Part shown: piece by piece, positions 1 to 12,111 of the stretch
Position numbering within the stretch: the stretch's first letter is position 1
Layout of the letters: every line of letters begins with the position of its first letter
Source: Lepus europaeus
Lineage: Eukaryota; Chordata; Mammalia; Lagomorpha; Leporidae
DNA: 64,000 bases
Assembly (NCBI RefSeq): GCF_033115175.1
Contig: NC_084835.1
Coordinates: 56,420,948 to 56,484,947 of the forward strand
Direction: 5' to 3'
Program-made: the position numbers and the translations under genes
Notes under the pieces: model-generated
What the model was told of the DNA's origin: nothing
The model's database searches: none
What the model saw: only the letters and a program-made list of their open reading frames with translations

Positions 1-55
1 TGAGGTCAGAAAAGACCTCCACTGGCCACCATCGGCCACTCCGGAGCATCACCAG
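1..55 (+). CDS. SPIRE1: SPIRE1 penultimate exon (3' part, partial at window edge)
   Basis: In the frame starting at base 3 this reads RSEKTSTGHHRPLRSIT plus two bases (AG), followed by a good donor, GTGAG, at 56. The two left-over bases complete an Arg codon with the first base (G) of the terminal exon, so the phase fits the next exon exactly. The serine/arginine-rich, basic sequence suits the linker upstream of the SPIRE1 C-terminus. The exon starts before the window. The call rests on donor plus phase match; the residues are not verified by alignment. Confidence 0.75.
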
Positions 56-1498
56 GTGAGAGAGTAGCTTGAACCTTCCCAGCCCCCTGTGTAAAAGATG
101 CTGCACCTTTCCAGCACTAACTCAGGGTTTTGTTGTTGTTATTGGTCTATTGGTTTTAATACAGTTTTAAACTTGCATATAAATTTCTAAAACATCCCAA
201 AGGTAACTTTTCAAGGGATAATGGCTAGCTACTTGAAGGATACTTTAATCATACAGTGTGTATTTTTTTCTGCTTTACAAATAACTGTTTTGTATAAACA
301 TTGTATTTATAACACTTTGTTTTCAGTGGAGTTGAAAACCTGCATGCAACAGTCTAATCCTTCTTTCCTCTTCCCTAGTTTTGAAAGAAAATCTCTTTAC
401 TCCTGTGTTTACAATGGTTTGCAATAGCTTTGACTTCCTTTATTGTTATAGAAGCAGAAATATAGCTTTATACCAACAGCTGACAATTTAGAAGAAAAAC
501 AAGTTGCTGAGTGTCAATTCCTTCACCTTTAGTGCAGGGTAAGGTTGGTGTGGGTCCTAAAGAAGGTGGAAGAAGGCAGTGGGTGAGCTCAGGCACCTGG
601 AAGCGCCGAGGGGCTCACAGCGATCTGGACGGTGGGTTGAGGAAGCTGTGTCCCAGATGCCTGCCCCCTGCTCGGACGCCTGTCCTCTGAGACAGCTCAG
701 CCCCTGACAGCCTCAGGGGAGCTGTGCTCCATGGGCTCAGGGCATGTGCCTGACAGCTCTTGTTCTTTTCTGTACTTACTCTGAACCCACTATTTGCCAC
801 TCAGCATATTCTTATTTTGTTTAATTAAAATAATAAAGGAGTAGATAATTCTTAGTTGTCTCAAACACTGCAGAAAACTTTATTATGATATTGGTCTCCT
901 TCATTCTAACTCTCTGGAATCCAAGTAACCAGTTATCCAAATACAGAGACTAGTTGGGGAAGGGGAGGCATATTAGATCAATATACAAATGACAAGAAGA
1001 CTGGTCAGACTGTATCAAGATTAACATCTGTTTACTTCAATTTCTATCATCTGACCCACCGTCTAGGTCAATTACTGCCCATTGCTGGAGACGTAGGTAC
1101 ACTGGATCCCTAGGTAACCCTAACGAACCTTCAATCCTTCTGAATCCTCAATAGTTGATTAGCGACATGTACTTTAGCTCATTATAGTTGTTAGAATGCA
1201 CAGCCTACAGCTGTATGCAAAGCAGGTGAATACCCTGTCTTCCAAAAAGCTCTGGAAGGGAAAAAATTCTCAATATTATTTTATAGTAAAACAACTTTTC
1301 TGCTTTCTTTGCTGAAAAAAATATTTGAACCTTGTCTCCAGTAAAAAAATTCCTCTTTGGGAAAACATGACATGATGAAACCACTCATCTGTTCCCTAAT
1401 GTTTGGGCAGCAGACTGACTTTTTCAATACGTATTTTCTTAGTATTGCAGTGAAAGTGTAAGTAACCATGCTGGGTGTGTTGGGGGGTTTTATTCCAG
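56..1498 (+). other. SPIRE1: SPIRE1 last intron
   Basis: GT at 56-57 and AG at 1497-1498, with a T-rich acceptor tract (GGGGTTTTATTCCAG). AT-rich, no interspersed repeat of the CSINE kind and no second exon-like open frame that I can support. Confidence 0.75.
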
Positions 1499-1757
1499 GT
1501 TCTCCTCAAAATCTAAGTCTGTGGACAGATCAGATGAAGAACTGCAGTTTCCCAAGGAGCTGATGGAGGACTGGAGCACGATGGAAGTGTGTGTAGACTG
1601 CAAAAAGTTCATTTCTGAAATCATCAGCTCCAGCCGGCGCAGCCTGGTACTGGCCAACAAAAGAGCCCGGTTGAAAAGGAAAACCCAGTCTTTCTACATG
1701 TCTTCACCGGGCCCCTCCGAGTACTGCCCTTCCGAGAGGACCATCAACGAGATCTGA
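1499..1757 (+). CDS. SPIRE1: SPIRE1 terminal coding exon
   Basis: The first base completes an Arg codon, then the frame reads [16 protein letters not shown] and ends [14 protein letters not shown] with TGA at 1755-1757. This is the C-terminal tail of the actin nucleator SPIRE1 (about 86 codons). Visible features are an acidic stretch ([17 protein letters not shown]), a CVDC cysteine pair, a helix-prone segment ([17 protein letters not shown]) and a basic patch ([12 protein letters not shown]). The acceptor is TTTTATTCCAG. Members of the family are strongly conserved here; the Asn in the terminal TINEI may be a species difference from the human residue I remember as Ser. Confidence 0.95.
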
Positions 1758-4700
1758 GCCTGTGCCTTGCAGTCACTCTGTGTCCAGGCTGGCATGCGTG
1801 TGTGAGAACACTGACCCAGACCAGCGCTGCTTCCCGCGGTTTTATTTAACAGGCTTGAATTTGCATTAGATCAGATTTTTGCTGCATCACATTGTTCCAC
1901 AGACTGAATGCTGTGTTCGTATCGATTGATGCGATGTGACAGGTCAGCCAATTGCTCGTTTGCACTGAGAGAGGACAAGAGTTTGAAACTTGCTTTTGTG
2001 AGTGTGTGGCTTTGGAAGCCTGAAACCTTTTCCTTGGCTCAGTTCCTTATTCGTCTTCAAATTATTTCCTGACTAAGGCAAAAAGCTTCTCACGTGAGAA
2101 ATCAGTGTGACAGAGGTGTCGATGTTAGCACAGTTCTAAGCAGTAAGTCATATTGGCATTTCCACATGACAGTGTTCCTATCTCATGTACATAACAGCCC
2201 AGAGCCTGCCCTGCGCCAGGCACTTGCAGGCGGACCTGGCTCTGTGTCACCTCGCAGCACAAAACCTACCAGACACTGCTGATACCACCCAGCTGATTTT
2301 TAGATCATTGTTGTCCTGAGACAAAAACTGCATCAGGGGCTTTGCACCTGCATCCTAGTGCAAGACATCGCAATAAGCTGTGCCCCCACGAGGACGGCCG
2401 GTTCCTCTGAGCAGCCGTTGTTGGTCTGGTGTTCTGGTCCAGTGTCTCCTGAGTGGGTGACGCTTTCATTCCCTATCATGGATGTGTAATAATGGGTACC
2501 AGTAATTTGATAAAGAAGCTCTAGGAATTAAGTTTAGTGGGAATTTCAGGACAAGGGAAAGCTACAAACGTGTTGAACTGTTGAGTGTATTTTGGTTAAC
2601 TGTGGGAAGGGCTGGGACAGCACAGGGTGCCAGAAGGAAGGCACTCATACATTTTCAGCATTTTTCACAACTTTATAGTACAGCCGTCATGACTAAATTC
2701 AGCCACAATTTGGTACCTAAGGCCTCAAACTGAAATTTATTTTTATAAATGAATTTTAAAAGAAAAATATATCTAGTTCCTTTAAAACCTCCAAAATAAT
2801 TAACCTGCTGACAGCAACATTTTTGGATGCTTTTTGCAACTAGTTCTCCTTAGAAGTGACTCAAATGAGTAGGTTGGGTTTTTGATGAAGGTAGCTTGGA
2901 GGGCAGCTTTGTGTATCTGAAGTTTCTCAGTTTCTTTGGCCCATCCCACGTGCTTTATCATTGTGGTGTGCCTGGAATGACCAACCAATTCAAGTTGCCA
3001 TTGATGTTGGGAAAATTGGATGGTGCACATACACAATTTCTTGAAAGGTACAAAACACAAATGCAATCAACACTGTGACAGCACCATTTAACAAAAGGCA
3101 TGGCTGTCACATTTCATAATACATCAAAATATAGGAACATTTCTGTACTAAGTTAACAATAATACCTCAGAACTGCTCCACTAGTAATTTTTAATGGATT
3201 GAAATTTTAAAATTAGTAAATGGCTTTAAATTACGTAATGAAATAAACTTTAACAGTTGACTAAAGTAATGCATGTTAACAGTCCCGTCTGTATTTGCAT
3301 GTGAACGTGGGCCACCAGGGAACCCTTCCTGACAATGTAAGCTCAATTAAGTTTGTATTATTTTTAAAGGCTCTTGTTAAAGGGCCTTAAAAGTTATACC
3401 AGGGGAATATCATGTATAAAATTTTCCATGAGACCATCTGAACTCAATACTGCAGTTAGGTGGAAGCCATCTCCTCTGATGGCCAGAGGCTTGACCTTCC
3501 TCAGTGGTCCAGGAGAGGAAGTGGTAGTCTGTGGTACGTAAACCTGCACCTGGGGCAGTGTGCGTTTTAAATTGAAGAAGCTGAGCCACCTGAATGAGAA
3601 TTTTGTTCATATTCACAAAGCAATATCTAGTCACTGCCTTCACCTCTTCGGGTTTATGATACGGTATAGGATGACTTGGGCATTGTGATTGCCTCTTCCC
3701 AGAGCATCGGAATGTGAATGCCAAAGCATGAACAAGGCTTGCCAGGGGCTTTAAGGAAATCAAGTGCAGGTGTGTCCATGTGAAACCATTTGCAGAAAGT
3801 AGCTAAGAAAAGGCCCAGGCACGGTTAATGTTGTAGAAGTTAAATTAGCATTATTTTGGGTGCCAAAACAAATGTTTGGATTTAACCCTCTCTGAACCGT
3901 GAGGTGTGCCTGCTCCTCTGCACTCTTGAGTTAGCTGATTTCCCATGGAGTGATTCACTAGGAGTTATGGAGCTTGACTTTCAAATCCTTAGCCTAGTCT
4001 GATTTCAGGCAGAGCCTCCTTTTCTCATAAAATAACCTCCCATCATCGCAGTGTTTCTCTTTGTCCTGGTTTCCTGCTGCCCAGCTTTTACTCCTAATCC
4101 AACAACAAAAATATTGTTGTCTGGCTGGACTCAGTTGATGTCTGATGTGTGCGTATCTGAACCCATCCCTCCTCTCATCCAGCTCCCTCCCCGTGTGAGC
4201 ACCAGTTCCTTTTGTCCCCTCCACCAAGAGTCACCGTGTCGGGAAACCTCTGCTTCCCTCCCCACGGCGTAACTTTTTATCAGTGTCAGAGTATATAAGA
4301 ATATTTGTAAATACTGTAATATATTAATAATTGAAAGGCATTCATTCAGTGGACAATGGGAATTAACTCTCCCAAGGCAAGTGAAAATTGAATAATTTAT
4401 ATGTACATTGACTTAACATTGTCTTACTAGATTTTGAATCTTAAGCCTTTCAGGTTAAACTAAGAAGGTTGTTAACGTAGGAGTTTTTAAAATGTCTTAT
4501 GTTTGAAGCGGTTATGTGATTATCACCATGAACTCAAACATGAAATTTTTAAGGCTTTTATTTTTCTAACTATATTAATAAATACAGGACTGGATTTTAG
4601 GTGTCATACGGAAACGTGAAAGTTTATCATGTTGTTGTGTGCTAAAGCAGACTAGTGAAGCATTTTGTACGTGCAAAACTGCTGAAGGACCGAGAAGAAA

Positions 4701-4843
4701 CGTGTACTACTGACTGGCTCCCTGTCTGTGTCAGAGTCAGGCATTGTTGGCATTCAGGGTTACAGGATGGTACCAAGTGTTTTCCATTTTATTTTAAGGA
4801 AATTTATTTAGGGAAGAATAAAATGGCTTTCATCAGACCTCCT
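1758..4843 (+). other. SPIRE1: SPIRE1 3' UTR (extent inferred)
   Basis: About 3 kb after the stop is AT-rich and free of any CSINE, although the rest of the window averages about one per kb. That suggests selection against insertion, as expected for a long regulatory 3' UTR. AATAAA hexamers occur at 3242-3247, 4577-4582 and 4817-4822. The last is followed within about 40-60 bases by a GT-rich stretch (TGATGCTGTGTGCTTTGG), so it is my best guess for the distal end; shorter forms are possible. Confidence 0.5.
4817..4822 (+). terminator. SPIRE1: Candidate SPIRE1 poly(A) signal AATAAA
   Basis: Canonical hexamer with a downstream GT-rich element, about 3.06 kb after the stop. Alternative hexamers are at 3242 and 4577. 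Confidence 0.4.
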
Positions 4844-5749
4844 GTGTCGAGTGCCTCTGGTCAGGTGATGCTGTGTGCTTTGGTAACCAGCCGGGAGGAG
4901 TCACCCAGGGCGGAAGGCACGACACTCAGCAGCAGCCGCCGGGAGGCCATGTGAGAACCACTGTCCACAAGGACGGCCCTGGAAAAACAAACCCCGGAGC
5001 TCCCAGACAGCTGTGACTCCTCTCTCTAATCCTGGTAGGGTAGGAAATTAAAATTGTACGAAGAACACATGACATTTATTTGATTATGTAAGTCACATAA
5101 TCAGAGACCAATTGTGTGTAGGTGAACCTTTTTAAAACAGCTTTATGGAGGTAAGCAACAACAAAAACCCTATCTTTTTAATGTGTATGATTTGATGAAT
5201 TGGGGATGAAATTTTTATATATTCTTCTTAAACAGAATTTTCCCGGGGACATATTCCTAAAATATGAACTCAGGGAAGTTGTTCTCATATTAACTGAAAC
5301 AGAGCAGAACACTGTCCCCATGCACACCGGAGACCTTGTGCGATACTGAGTGGGGTATTAATTCACTCACACGAGCTGTCCACTTAGCTGCCAGGCATTC
5401 ACTGGTAGCTCCTTGCACTGAAGTTTGTGATGTATATATCTAGCTCATCTCATGCCCCAAGGGTCCGGAGACACAAAGCCTGAGGGCCCTGTAGGTGGGA
5501 AAGGCTCTGGGGAACTCTTAAAGACCCCAGTTCCCTGATGCCTCTGCGGACTGCACAGGTGTTACAGAACAACCTCCCGAACCTGGGTCTGCTTGCCTGG
5601 CACGCAGAAAACCAACTGACCCTGGGGTGATGGAAGAAAGCAGGTGTTCAGTGAGAAGCACAGAGCAAGGAGTCAGGCAGTCATCACTGAATTCCCTGGC
5701 TCCCCCAAAGAGTTAGGGATGAAGGTTCTTACAGATTGAAATTGGGACT
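4844..5749. other. Intergenic stretch between SPIRE1 and the first CSINE
   Basis: No gene, RNA or recent repeat recognised. Several short open frames carry no family signal. Confidence 0.5.
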
Positions 5750-6086
5750 GGGGCCAGCCAGCATTGTGGCAAAGCAGGTTTAAGCTGCTGCCAGCAACAG
5801 CAGCATCCTATAAGGGCCCAAGTTTGAGTCCCAGCTGCTCTGCTTCCAATCCAGCTCCCTGCTAATGCTCCTGGGAAAGCAGCAGAATATGGCCCAAGGA
5901 CTTAGGCCCTGCACCCACGTGGGAGACCTGGACAGAATTCCAGGTTCCTGGTTTCAGCCTGGCCCAACCCCTACTGTTGGAACCCTTTGTGGAGTGAACC
6001 AGGAGGTGAAGATTCATATTCTCCTTCTCTCACAACTTCTCCCTCTTCCTCTCCCCTACCTCCCTATAACTCTACCTTTCAAATTT
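5750..6086 (+). mobile_element. CSINE, older type
   Basis: Diverged tRNA-like head (GCCAGCATTGTGGCAAAGCAGG), CSINE body (GGGAGACCTGGA) and a tail of CTCTACCTTTCAAATTTTT. It abuts an opposite-strand CSINE tail to tail. Confidence 0.85.
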
Positions 6087-6367
6087 TTAAAATATTTTAC
6101 TTATTTGAAGGAGAGTTACAGAGAGAGGTAGGGACAGAGAGAAAAGCCTTCCATCTGCTGGTTCACTCCCCAATTGGCTGCAATGGCCAGAGCTGCACCG
6201 ATCAGGAGCCAGGATCCTCCTCCAGGTCTCCCACGTGGGTGCAGGGGCCCACTTGGGCCATCTTCTGCTATCCCAGGCCATAGCAGAGAGCTGGATTGGA
6301 AGAGGAGCAGCTGGGATAGAACCGGTGCCAATATGGGATGCTGGCGCTTCAGGCCAGGGCTTTAACA
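6087..6367 (-). mobile_element. CSINE, older type
   Basis: Reads as the complement: TTATTTGAAGGAGAGTTAC tail side at left, GGATGCTGGCGCTTCAGG head side at right; the extreme tRNA head is degraded. Confidence 0.85.
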
Positions 6368-6886
6368 TTTAGGGAAAAATAAAAGGTAACTGGAGCTGAG
6401 AGGTGCATGGTCAGCTTGTGTCCGAGTTCCTGGTTGGCCAGTTGTGCTCATGACCTTCCTTTGGTCAGTGATGCTATGCTCTCTAATGGATGTTTTGTGA
6501 TGGCCAGGTGGGTTTCAGTTGGTCTGCCCCATACCTGGAATTCTCCTGCCTGGACCTGGAATTTTCCTACACAGATCCTCCAGACAGTACTGGCCTACAG
6601 GGTTTTATCTGTTGGAGAAGCAAATGACTTCTTGAGTCAGTTATTAGAACCTTGTTGGGACAGTTGTCTCACTCGCTCAGTTCAGTGAATTCCTTTTGAT
6701 AAAGGACAGGCAAGCACGCCTTGGGCTGAGGGAGACAGATGAGAGGCTGGGTCCTGCCTTTACATTGCAGGGGTTTAGTCCACACACACACCGCTAATAA
6801 AGGGTGCAGCCTTCTTCCCTCCTGTCAGCCAAAGCACATGTCTGGAAACTTCACCCTTTGCCCCCACAAAAACATAAAATTTACCT
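6368..6886. other. Unassigned intergenic DNA
   Basis: Single-copy-looking sequence with no recognisable gene or repeat. Confidence 0.4.
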
Positions 6887-7193
6887 GGGGCTGGAGCCGT
6901 GGCATAGCAGGTAAAGCCGCTGCCTGCGGCACCAGCATCCTATATGGGCACCAGTTCTACTCCCAGCTGCTCCATTTCCTATCCGGCTCCTTGCTAATGT
7001 GCCTGGGGAAACATCAGAGGATGGCCCAAGTGCTTGGGCCCACATAGGAGACCCAGAAGAAGCTGCTGACTCCTGGCTTTGGATCAGCCCAGCTCCAGCC
7101 ATTGCAGCCACTTGGGGAGTGAACCAGCGGATGGAAGATGAATCAATATCTCTCTCAGTATCTCTCTCTCCTCTCTCTCTTCCTCCTTTCAAA
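6887..7193 (+). mobile_element. CSINE, older type
   Basis: Head GGGGCTGGAGCCGTGGCATA and body with GGAGACCCAGAAGAAGCTG; a CT-rich 3' region runs into TTTCAAATATAT. Confidence 0.9.
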
Positions 7194-7219
7194 TATATAT
7201 ATATATATATATATATATT
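7193..7219. repeat. (AT)n microsatellite grown from a CSINE tail
   Basis: About 13 AT units directly follow TTTCAA, where the element normally has AATAAATAAAT. Confidence 0.95.
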
Positions 7220-7259
7220 TTTTACAAAAGCTAACCTGTTTAATATAAAACTCTTCCTA

Positions 7260-7556
7260 TTGGAGCGAGCAATGCGGTGTGGCAGGTTAGGCCACTGTCT
7301 GCAGTGCCAGTGTCCCAGCTGCTCCACTTATGATCCAGCTCCCTGCTGATGTGCTTAGGAAAACAGCAGAGAAGATGGCTCAATTGCTTGGGCCCCTGCA
7401 CCCATGTGGGAAACCAGGAAGAAGCTGGCTCCTGGCTTCAGATCAGCTCAGCTCCTGCCATCGCAGCCATTTGGGGAGTGAACCAGCAGATGAAGATCTC
7501 TCTCCCTCTGTCTTTTAACACTACCTTTCAAATAAAATGTTTTAAAAATTAATAAA
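7260..7556 (+). mobile_element. CSINE, older type
   Basis: Head GGAGCGAGCAATGCGGTGTG is diverged; body and TTTCAAATAAAATG tail are clear. Confidence 0.85.
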
Positions 7557-9838
7557 ACTGTCTACAATTAGGAAGTGTTCAGATGCAGTTCCTAGAAGAC
7601 TAAGTCTGTACCACTAGTCTCCCTATTTAAACTCTGCATGAAGTTATCCAGTTACTTGGAATAGATGTTCACCACAAGGACATTCTGCAGCTCTGGCCAA
7701 ATTGGAACCCATGTTGTGGAAACTGGAAGCCAAAGGGTTCTGAACTGACAGGATGGAGCTCTCTAGAGGGGCATCGAGAAGCCCTCTGCCTCCCTGGGGC
7801 TGGGAAGTGCAGGCAGCATCTGGATGTTTGACACACTCAGAGTTCAGATTCCGCTGGCCCTCTGGGTCACCTGCCCTCAGCGCTCTCCCAGCAGCTGCAG
7901 TGAGTCTGAGGGGCGCTCGTCCCAGGTGTGGCTGGAGACAGCCTTGAGCAGGCCCTCACTAGATGTCTGCTGCTCTCACTTTCTGCTTTGCTGTGCTGTT
8001 CCCCTTCCAGCTGCAGCTGTCACCCCTGGCTGGCCTCCACCCCCAGGCTCCTTCCCAAGGGGCACAGGTGCTGTTTTCCGGAAAGTACAAATGCAAAGAT
8101 GCAGAAGGCTGTGCTGCACCAATTTGCACACGTAGGTGTTGAGCAGCACAGAGGACGCCAGTGGAGGAGCAGGGAGGGAGGCCCAGGGGCTGCCAGGGGA
8201 ATCGAACTGCAGCATCTGCAGCATGAAGCCCAAATGGGTAAACAGCAGAGTATCTCCCCAAAGGGGAAGAGGCCTAAGAAGTCAGCTTGTCTACCCACCA
8301 AGGGCAATAAGCCCCTAGGGCATCCTGCCACAAACTCCCAGTCATGGTGGGAAGCCATGTGTGCAGAATATACACCTGGACTAAGCGCCCAGCCGGAGCA
8401 GTGGGATTCCCCCGCCTCGGCCTCAAGCACTCCTGCAGGCACAGCATGGCGACACCAGACCCCTCTGTTCTAGAACTGTGTTCACCAGCAGAAACTTCTT
8501 TAGAGCCCAGGGACTTTTGACCTTTTTGACTTTTGACAAAAGCCAAAAACCTAGGCTGTGAGCAGCGAAGTCGATTCTTTTCAGCAACGCCTGGTTTTCC
8601 AATATGGGAAGAGGTTCTAACAGTTGTCCTGCAACTCCACACCCTACAGTGCCTGAATGGTGCCAGGTTTGTTGCTTCAGGGTTAAAGTGAGGGTGTCAG
8701 ACTGGGTGGTCTTTAGGTCACTCCCACCTAGAAGAGAGCACTCAAGAGAAGCCAACACAGGCACCCACCAGTGAATACACTGAAAACCTGAGCCACACGT
8801 CAGTCAGCCTGGAGGAGAATCTGTGGAATCCAAGCCACCCTATTCCTCACGTGGAGTGTGAAATGACTGATGGCCATACCTCTGTTGATGACAAACCTAG
8901 TTATGAATATTGCATGGAAACAAAAAGTGCAACATGCCACACTTATTTGAAACTCAAGGCAAATTCTGTTTTATTCATTGCTATCAAGAACCTGAGTCAA
9001 TCTTTCAAGAATTCAAAGCAGAAAACCTCCAGGAAGAGGAGTGGACTGCGTTTGCACAGCCGTTCCGCGTTGCCTCGGCCCGGTCACTGGCGGTTCATCT
9101 CAGCTCCTCTTGGAGGAGAGGCCTCTGCTGGCCTTGGCAAGGGCAGGCACCTGGCACTTTGTTCCCAACCTGTAATGTCTGCGCCTGTCAGATGCCGAGA
9201 GAAGTGAGGGACTGCGCAGGCGACTACCTGTGACAGGCCGTTCTCATGCTGCGGTGTACATCAGGATGCTCATTGAACAGGAGTGAAGACAACTGTTGCT
9301 ACCCAGCGTGGCCGAGGGCAGTTAGCACGGCTGCAGGAGCACTGCCGAGTGTGTTGTTGGGGGGCGGGGGAGCCCCAGCGGGGAAGCTGGCCGCCTCAGC
9401 CCTCACCACTGCCTGATGGCTCTGCTCACAGACTTGGCCTCTGCAGTTCCTTCAGAGCTGAATGCAATCCCAGGCGACACCCCATCCACCCAGAGCCAGC
9501 AGCAGGAGTCTCCCCACTCTGGCCATGTGACAGCCGCCTGCGTGTAAACGGGCCCAGGATGAGGCGCACTTATTCTCTGCAAAATTCCGTCTTTGACGAA
9601 GTCGAGTGGTTGAGCAGTCCGCCCCGTCTACTCGCTGGTGCTGCCCACGTGCCTGTAAACACCACCATCCCGTCCACGATGCTTCCTTAAGCGGCCCCTG
9701 AACCCTCCTCTGCACTCCTACTCTTGTGCCTCCCCGCCACTCCTGCAGTCTTTTCCATTGCACTTGGCCACTAACAGCCTACTATTCTGTCCCATGAAGA
9801 GAAGGATCTTTGTCACATGTCTTCTCTACCATAGCCCC
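7557..9838. other. Intergenic DNA, unassigned
   Basis: About 2.3 kb with no CSINE and no gene I can recognise. Overlapping open frames on both strands around 7.9-8.7 kb look like chance frames in GC-rich sequence. Confidence 0.4.
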
Positions 9839-9905
9839 AGAAACACACCTGGCATGTGACATGTGCTCAATAAATGTGGCATGGGTGAACAAATGAATGA
9901 GTAGT
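9839..9905 (+). mobile_element. MIR (ancient SINE) 3' end
   Basis: CACACCTGGCATGTGACATG then TGCTCAATAAATG and GAACAAATGAATGAG match the mammalian MIR/CORE-SINE 3' end. Confidence 0.6.
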
Positions 9906-10287
9906 TTCAATACAGAAATGAGTGAGAAATACAAACATGGAACCATCAAGATGGCTTCCAGACACCAGCCTCAGGTGCTCTGAGCAAACACGTGCAGCAT
10001 CCGGCCCTGCAACTTCCCTTCAAGTCAGGAGGTTACGTCTACGCCAACTTCCTGCCGCCCTGGAACAGTGAATGCCCACAGAGAGCTTGAGTGGCAGCAC
10101 CTGCTGCTGGCAGGACCCGGCCGCCAGCCCGGGGCTCCCACCCCAATCATGCGTTCCTCTCTGCCTCCCTTCCACCTCCACAGTGCCTGGCTGTAGCGAC
10201 CTTGCACAAGCTCAGCCTCCTTCCATTAACAAACGTATGCACAGGTGGATGGAGACCCTGAAGATCTGTCATAGAAACTGCTCTATA

Positions 10288-10624
10288 GGCCAGTGCCGCG
10301 GCTCAATAGACTAATCCTCCACCTTGCGGCGCTGGCACACCAGGTTCTAGTCCCAGTTGGGGCGCTGGATCCTGTCCCGGTCGCCCCTCTTCCAGGCCAG
10401 CTCTCTGCTATGGCCTGGGAGTGCAGTGGAGGATGGCCCAAGTGCTTGGGCCCTGCACCCCATGGGAGACCAGGAGAAGCACCTGGCTCCTGCCTTCAGA
10501 TCAGCACAGTACGCCGGCTGCAGCGTGCCAGCCACAGTGGCCATTGGAGGGTGAACCAACGGCAAAGGAAGACCTTTCTCTCTGTCTCTCTCACTATCCA
10601 CTCTGCCTGTCAAAAAAAAAGAAA
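10288..10624 (+). mobile_element. CSINE, young type
   Basis: Head GGCCAGTGCCGCGGCTCAAT, young-type body (TCCCAGTTGGGGCGCTGGAT) and 3' end CTGCCTGTCAAAAAAAAAG. Flanked by a perfect 15-bp target-site duplication, AGAAACTGCTCTATA, at 10273-10287 and 10625-10639. Confidence 0.97.
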
Positions 10625-10724
10625 AGAAACTGCTCTATAAACACGAAGGGAGTCTTTATCACTACTGAGTTCTCACTCATTAATTTTTAACTACCTGCCT
10701 CTTTCACAGTAGGGTAGTTAACTT

Positions 10725-11058
10725 TTTTCTTTTTAATGATTTATTTTGTTTATTTGAAAGAGTTACACAGAGAAAGAAGGAGAGGCAGAGAGAGAGAGAG
10801 GGAGAGAAGTCTTCCATCCACTGGTTCACTCCCCAATTGGCCAGAGCTATGCCAATCTGAAGCCAGGAGCCAGGAGCCTCCTCCAGGTCTCCCACGTGGG
10901 TGCAGGGGCCCAAGGACTTGGGCTATCTTTCACTGCTTTCCCAGGCCATAGCAGAGAGCTGGATTGGAAGTGCAGCAGCCAGGACCTGAACCAGTGCCCA
11001 TATGGGATGCCAGCATTACAGGCGGCAGCTTTACCCACTACGCCACAGTGCTGGCTCC
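10725..11058 (-). mobile_element. CSINE, older type
   Basis: Full complement order from TTTATTTGAAAGAGTTACAC to CGCCACAGTGCTGGCTCC. A 12-bp duplication, GGTAGTTAACTT, lies at 10713-10724 and 11059-11070. Confidence 0.95.
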
Positions 11059-11137
11059 GGTAGTTAACTTACAAGTAATCATAGTTCGGCAAATTCTTTA
11101 TGCCAGTTATGCCAAGCTAGGTATTATTTCAAAAATC

Positions 11138-11396
11138 AAGGTAGGCATTCGATCTAGTTGGGATGCCTGCATCCCATATTGGAGTGCCTGGGTTCAAGTC
11201 CTGGCTCCGCTCTCCATTCCACCTTCCTGCTAATGCAGACCCTGTGAGGTAGCACTGAGGCTCAAGTGGCTAAGGCCCTGCCATCCACATAGGCAACCCA
11301 GATGGAGCTCCTGGCTTTAGCCTGTGCCAGCCCCAGCCACTGCAGGCATTTGGGGAGATGGAAGGATCTCTTTCTCTCTGTATCTTTAAAAAATTG
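11138..11396 (+). mobile_element. CSINE, ancient diverged type
   Basis: Diverged head around GGTAGGCATTCGATCTAGTT, then GCCTGCATCCCATATTGGAG and TTTGGGGAGATGGAAGGATC. Belongs to the oldest class in the window. Confidence 0.7.
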
Positions 11397-11432
11397 TTTT
11401 TATATTTCACACTTGTCATATTAAGACCATCT

Positions 11433-11757
11433 GGGGGGCTGGCACTGTGGTGTAGCAGGTAAAGCTGGGCCTGCAGCGCCGGCATCCCATATGGGCACTG
11501 GTTCGAGACCCAGCTACTCTACTTCCAACCCAGCTCCCTGCTAATACGCTTGGGAAAGCAGTGGAAGGTGGTCCAAATCCTTGGGCCCCTGCACCCACGT
11601 GGGAGACCCAGAAGAAGCTCCTGGCTCCTGGCTTCGGATCAGCGCAGCTCCAGTCTTTGCTGCCATCTGGGGAGTGAACCAGCAGATGGAGACATCTCTC
11701 TCTCACTCTCACTCTCTATGTTTCTGCCTCTCTGTAACTGCCTTTCAAATAAATAAA
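11433..11757 (+). mobile_element. CSINE, older type
   Basis: Full-length: GGGGGGCTGGCACTGTGGTG to TTTCAAATAAATAAATTTAA. Its tail holds the insertion site of the next element. Confidence 0.95.
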
Positions 11758-11762
11758 TTTAA

Positions 11763-12111
11763 GCCAGCGCCGCGGCTCACTAGGCTAATCCTCCGCCTTG
11801 CGGTGCTGGCACACTGGGTTCTAGTCCCAGTCGGGGCACCAATCCTGTCCCGGTTGCCCCTCTTCCAGGCCAGCTCTCTGCTGTGGCCAGGGAGTGCAGT
11901 GGAGGATGGCCCAAGTGCTTGGGCCCTGCACCCCATGGGAGACCAGGAGAAGCACCTGGCTCCTGCCATCAGATCAGCGCGGTGCGCCGGCCGCAGCGCG
12001 CCTACTGCGGCGGCCATTGGAGGGTGAACCAACGGCAAAAGGAAGACCTTTCTCTCTGTCTCTCTCTCCCTGTCCACTCTGCCTGTCAAAAATAATTAAT
12101 TAATAAATAAA
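11763..12111 (+). mobile_element. CSINE, young type, inserted in the tail of the previous CSINE
   Basis: Head GCCAGCGCCGCGGCTCACTA, 3' end CTGCCTGTCAAAAATAATTA followed by an (AATA)n-like tail. The tail sequence AAATAAATTTAA of the upstream CSINE recurs at 12,121, consistent with a target-site duplication. Confidence 0.95.

Larger units (their letters stand above)
1..4843 (+). other. SPIRE1: SPIRE1 gene, 3' end (penultimate exon, last intron, last exon, 3' UTR)
   Basis: SPIRE1 is a WH2-repeat actin nucleator that works with formins on vesicle membranes; its KIND, WH2, Spir-box and FYVE-like domains lie upstream of this window. Here only the end is present: two coding pieces joined in phase across an intron of 1,443 bp (56-1498), then the stop and a long 3' UTR. 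The C-terminal residues ([15 protein letters not shown]...PSERTINEI) match the vertebrate SPIRE1 C-terminus as I know it. The gene converges on PRELID3A, as in human 18p11.21. The right end of the gene is inferred from a poly(A) signal at 4817-4822 and is uncertain. Confidence 0.9.

Noticed and set aside
6887..7193. Possible functional tRNA gene in the many tRNA-like heads
   Set aside because: The A-box and B-box-like motifs (GGTTCGAGTCC) belong to CSINE heads derived from a tRNA; no copy forms a separate, intact tRNA gene that I could fold by eye.
8851..9233. Overlapping 107- and 118-codon frames as a possible gene
   Set aside because: Two different frames over the same DNA, no recognisable domain, no splice context.
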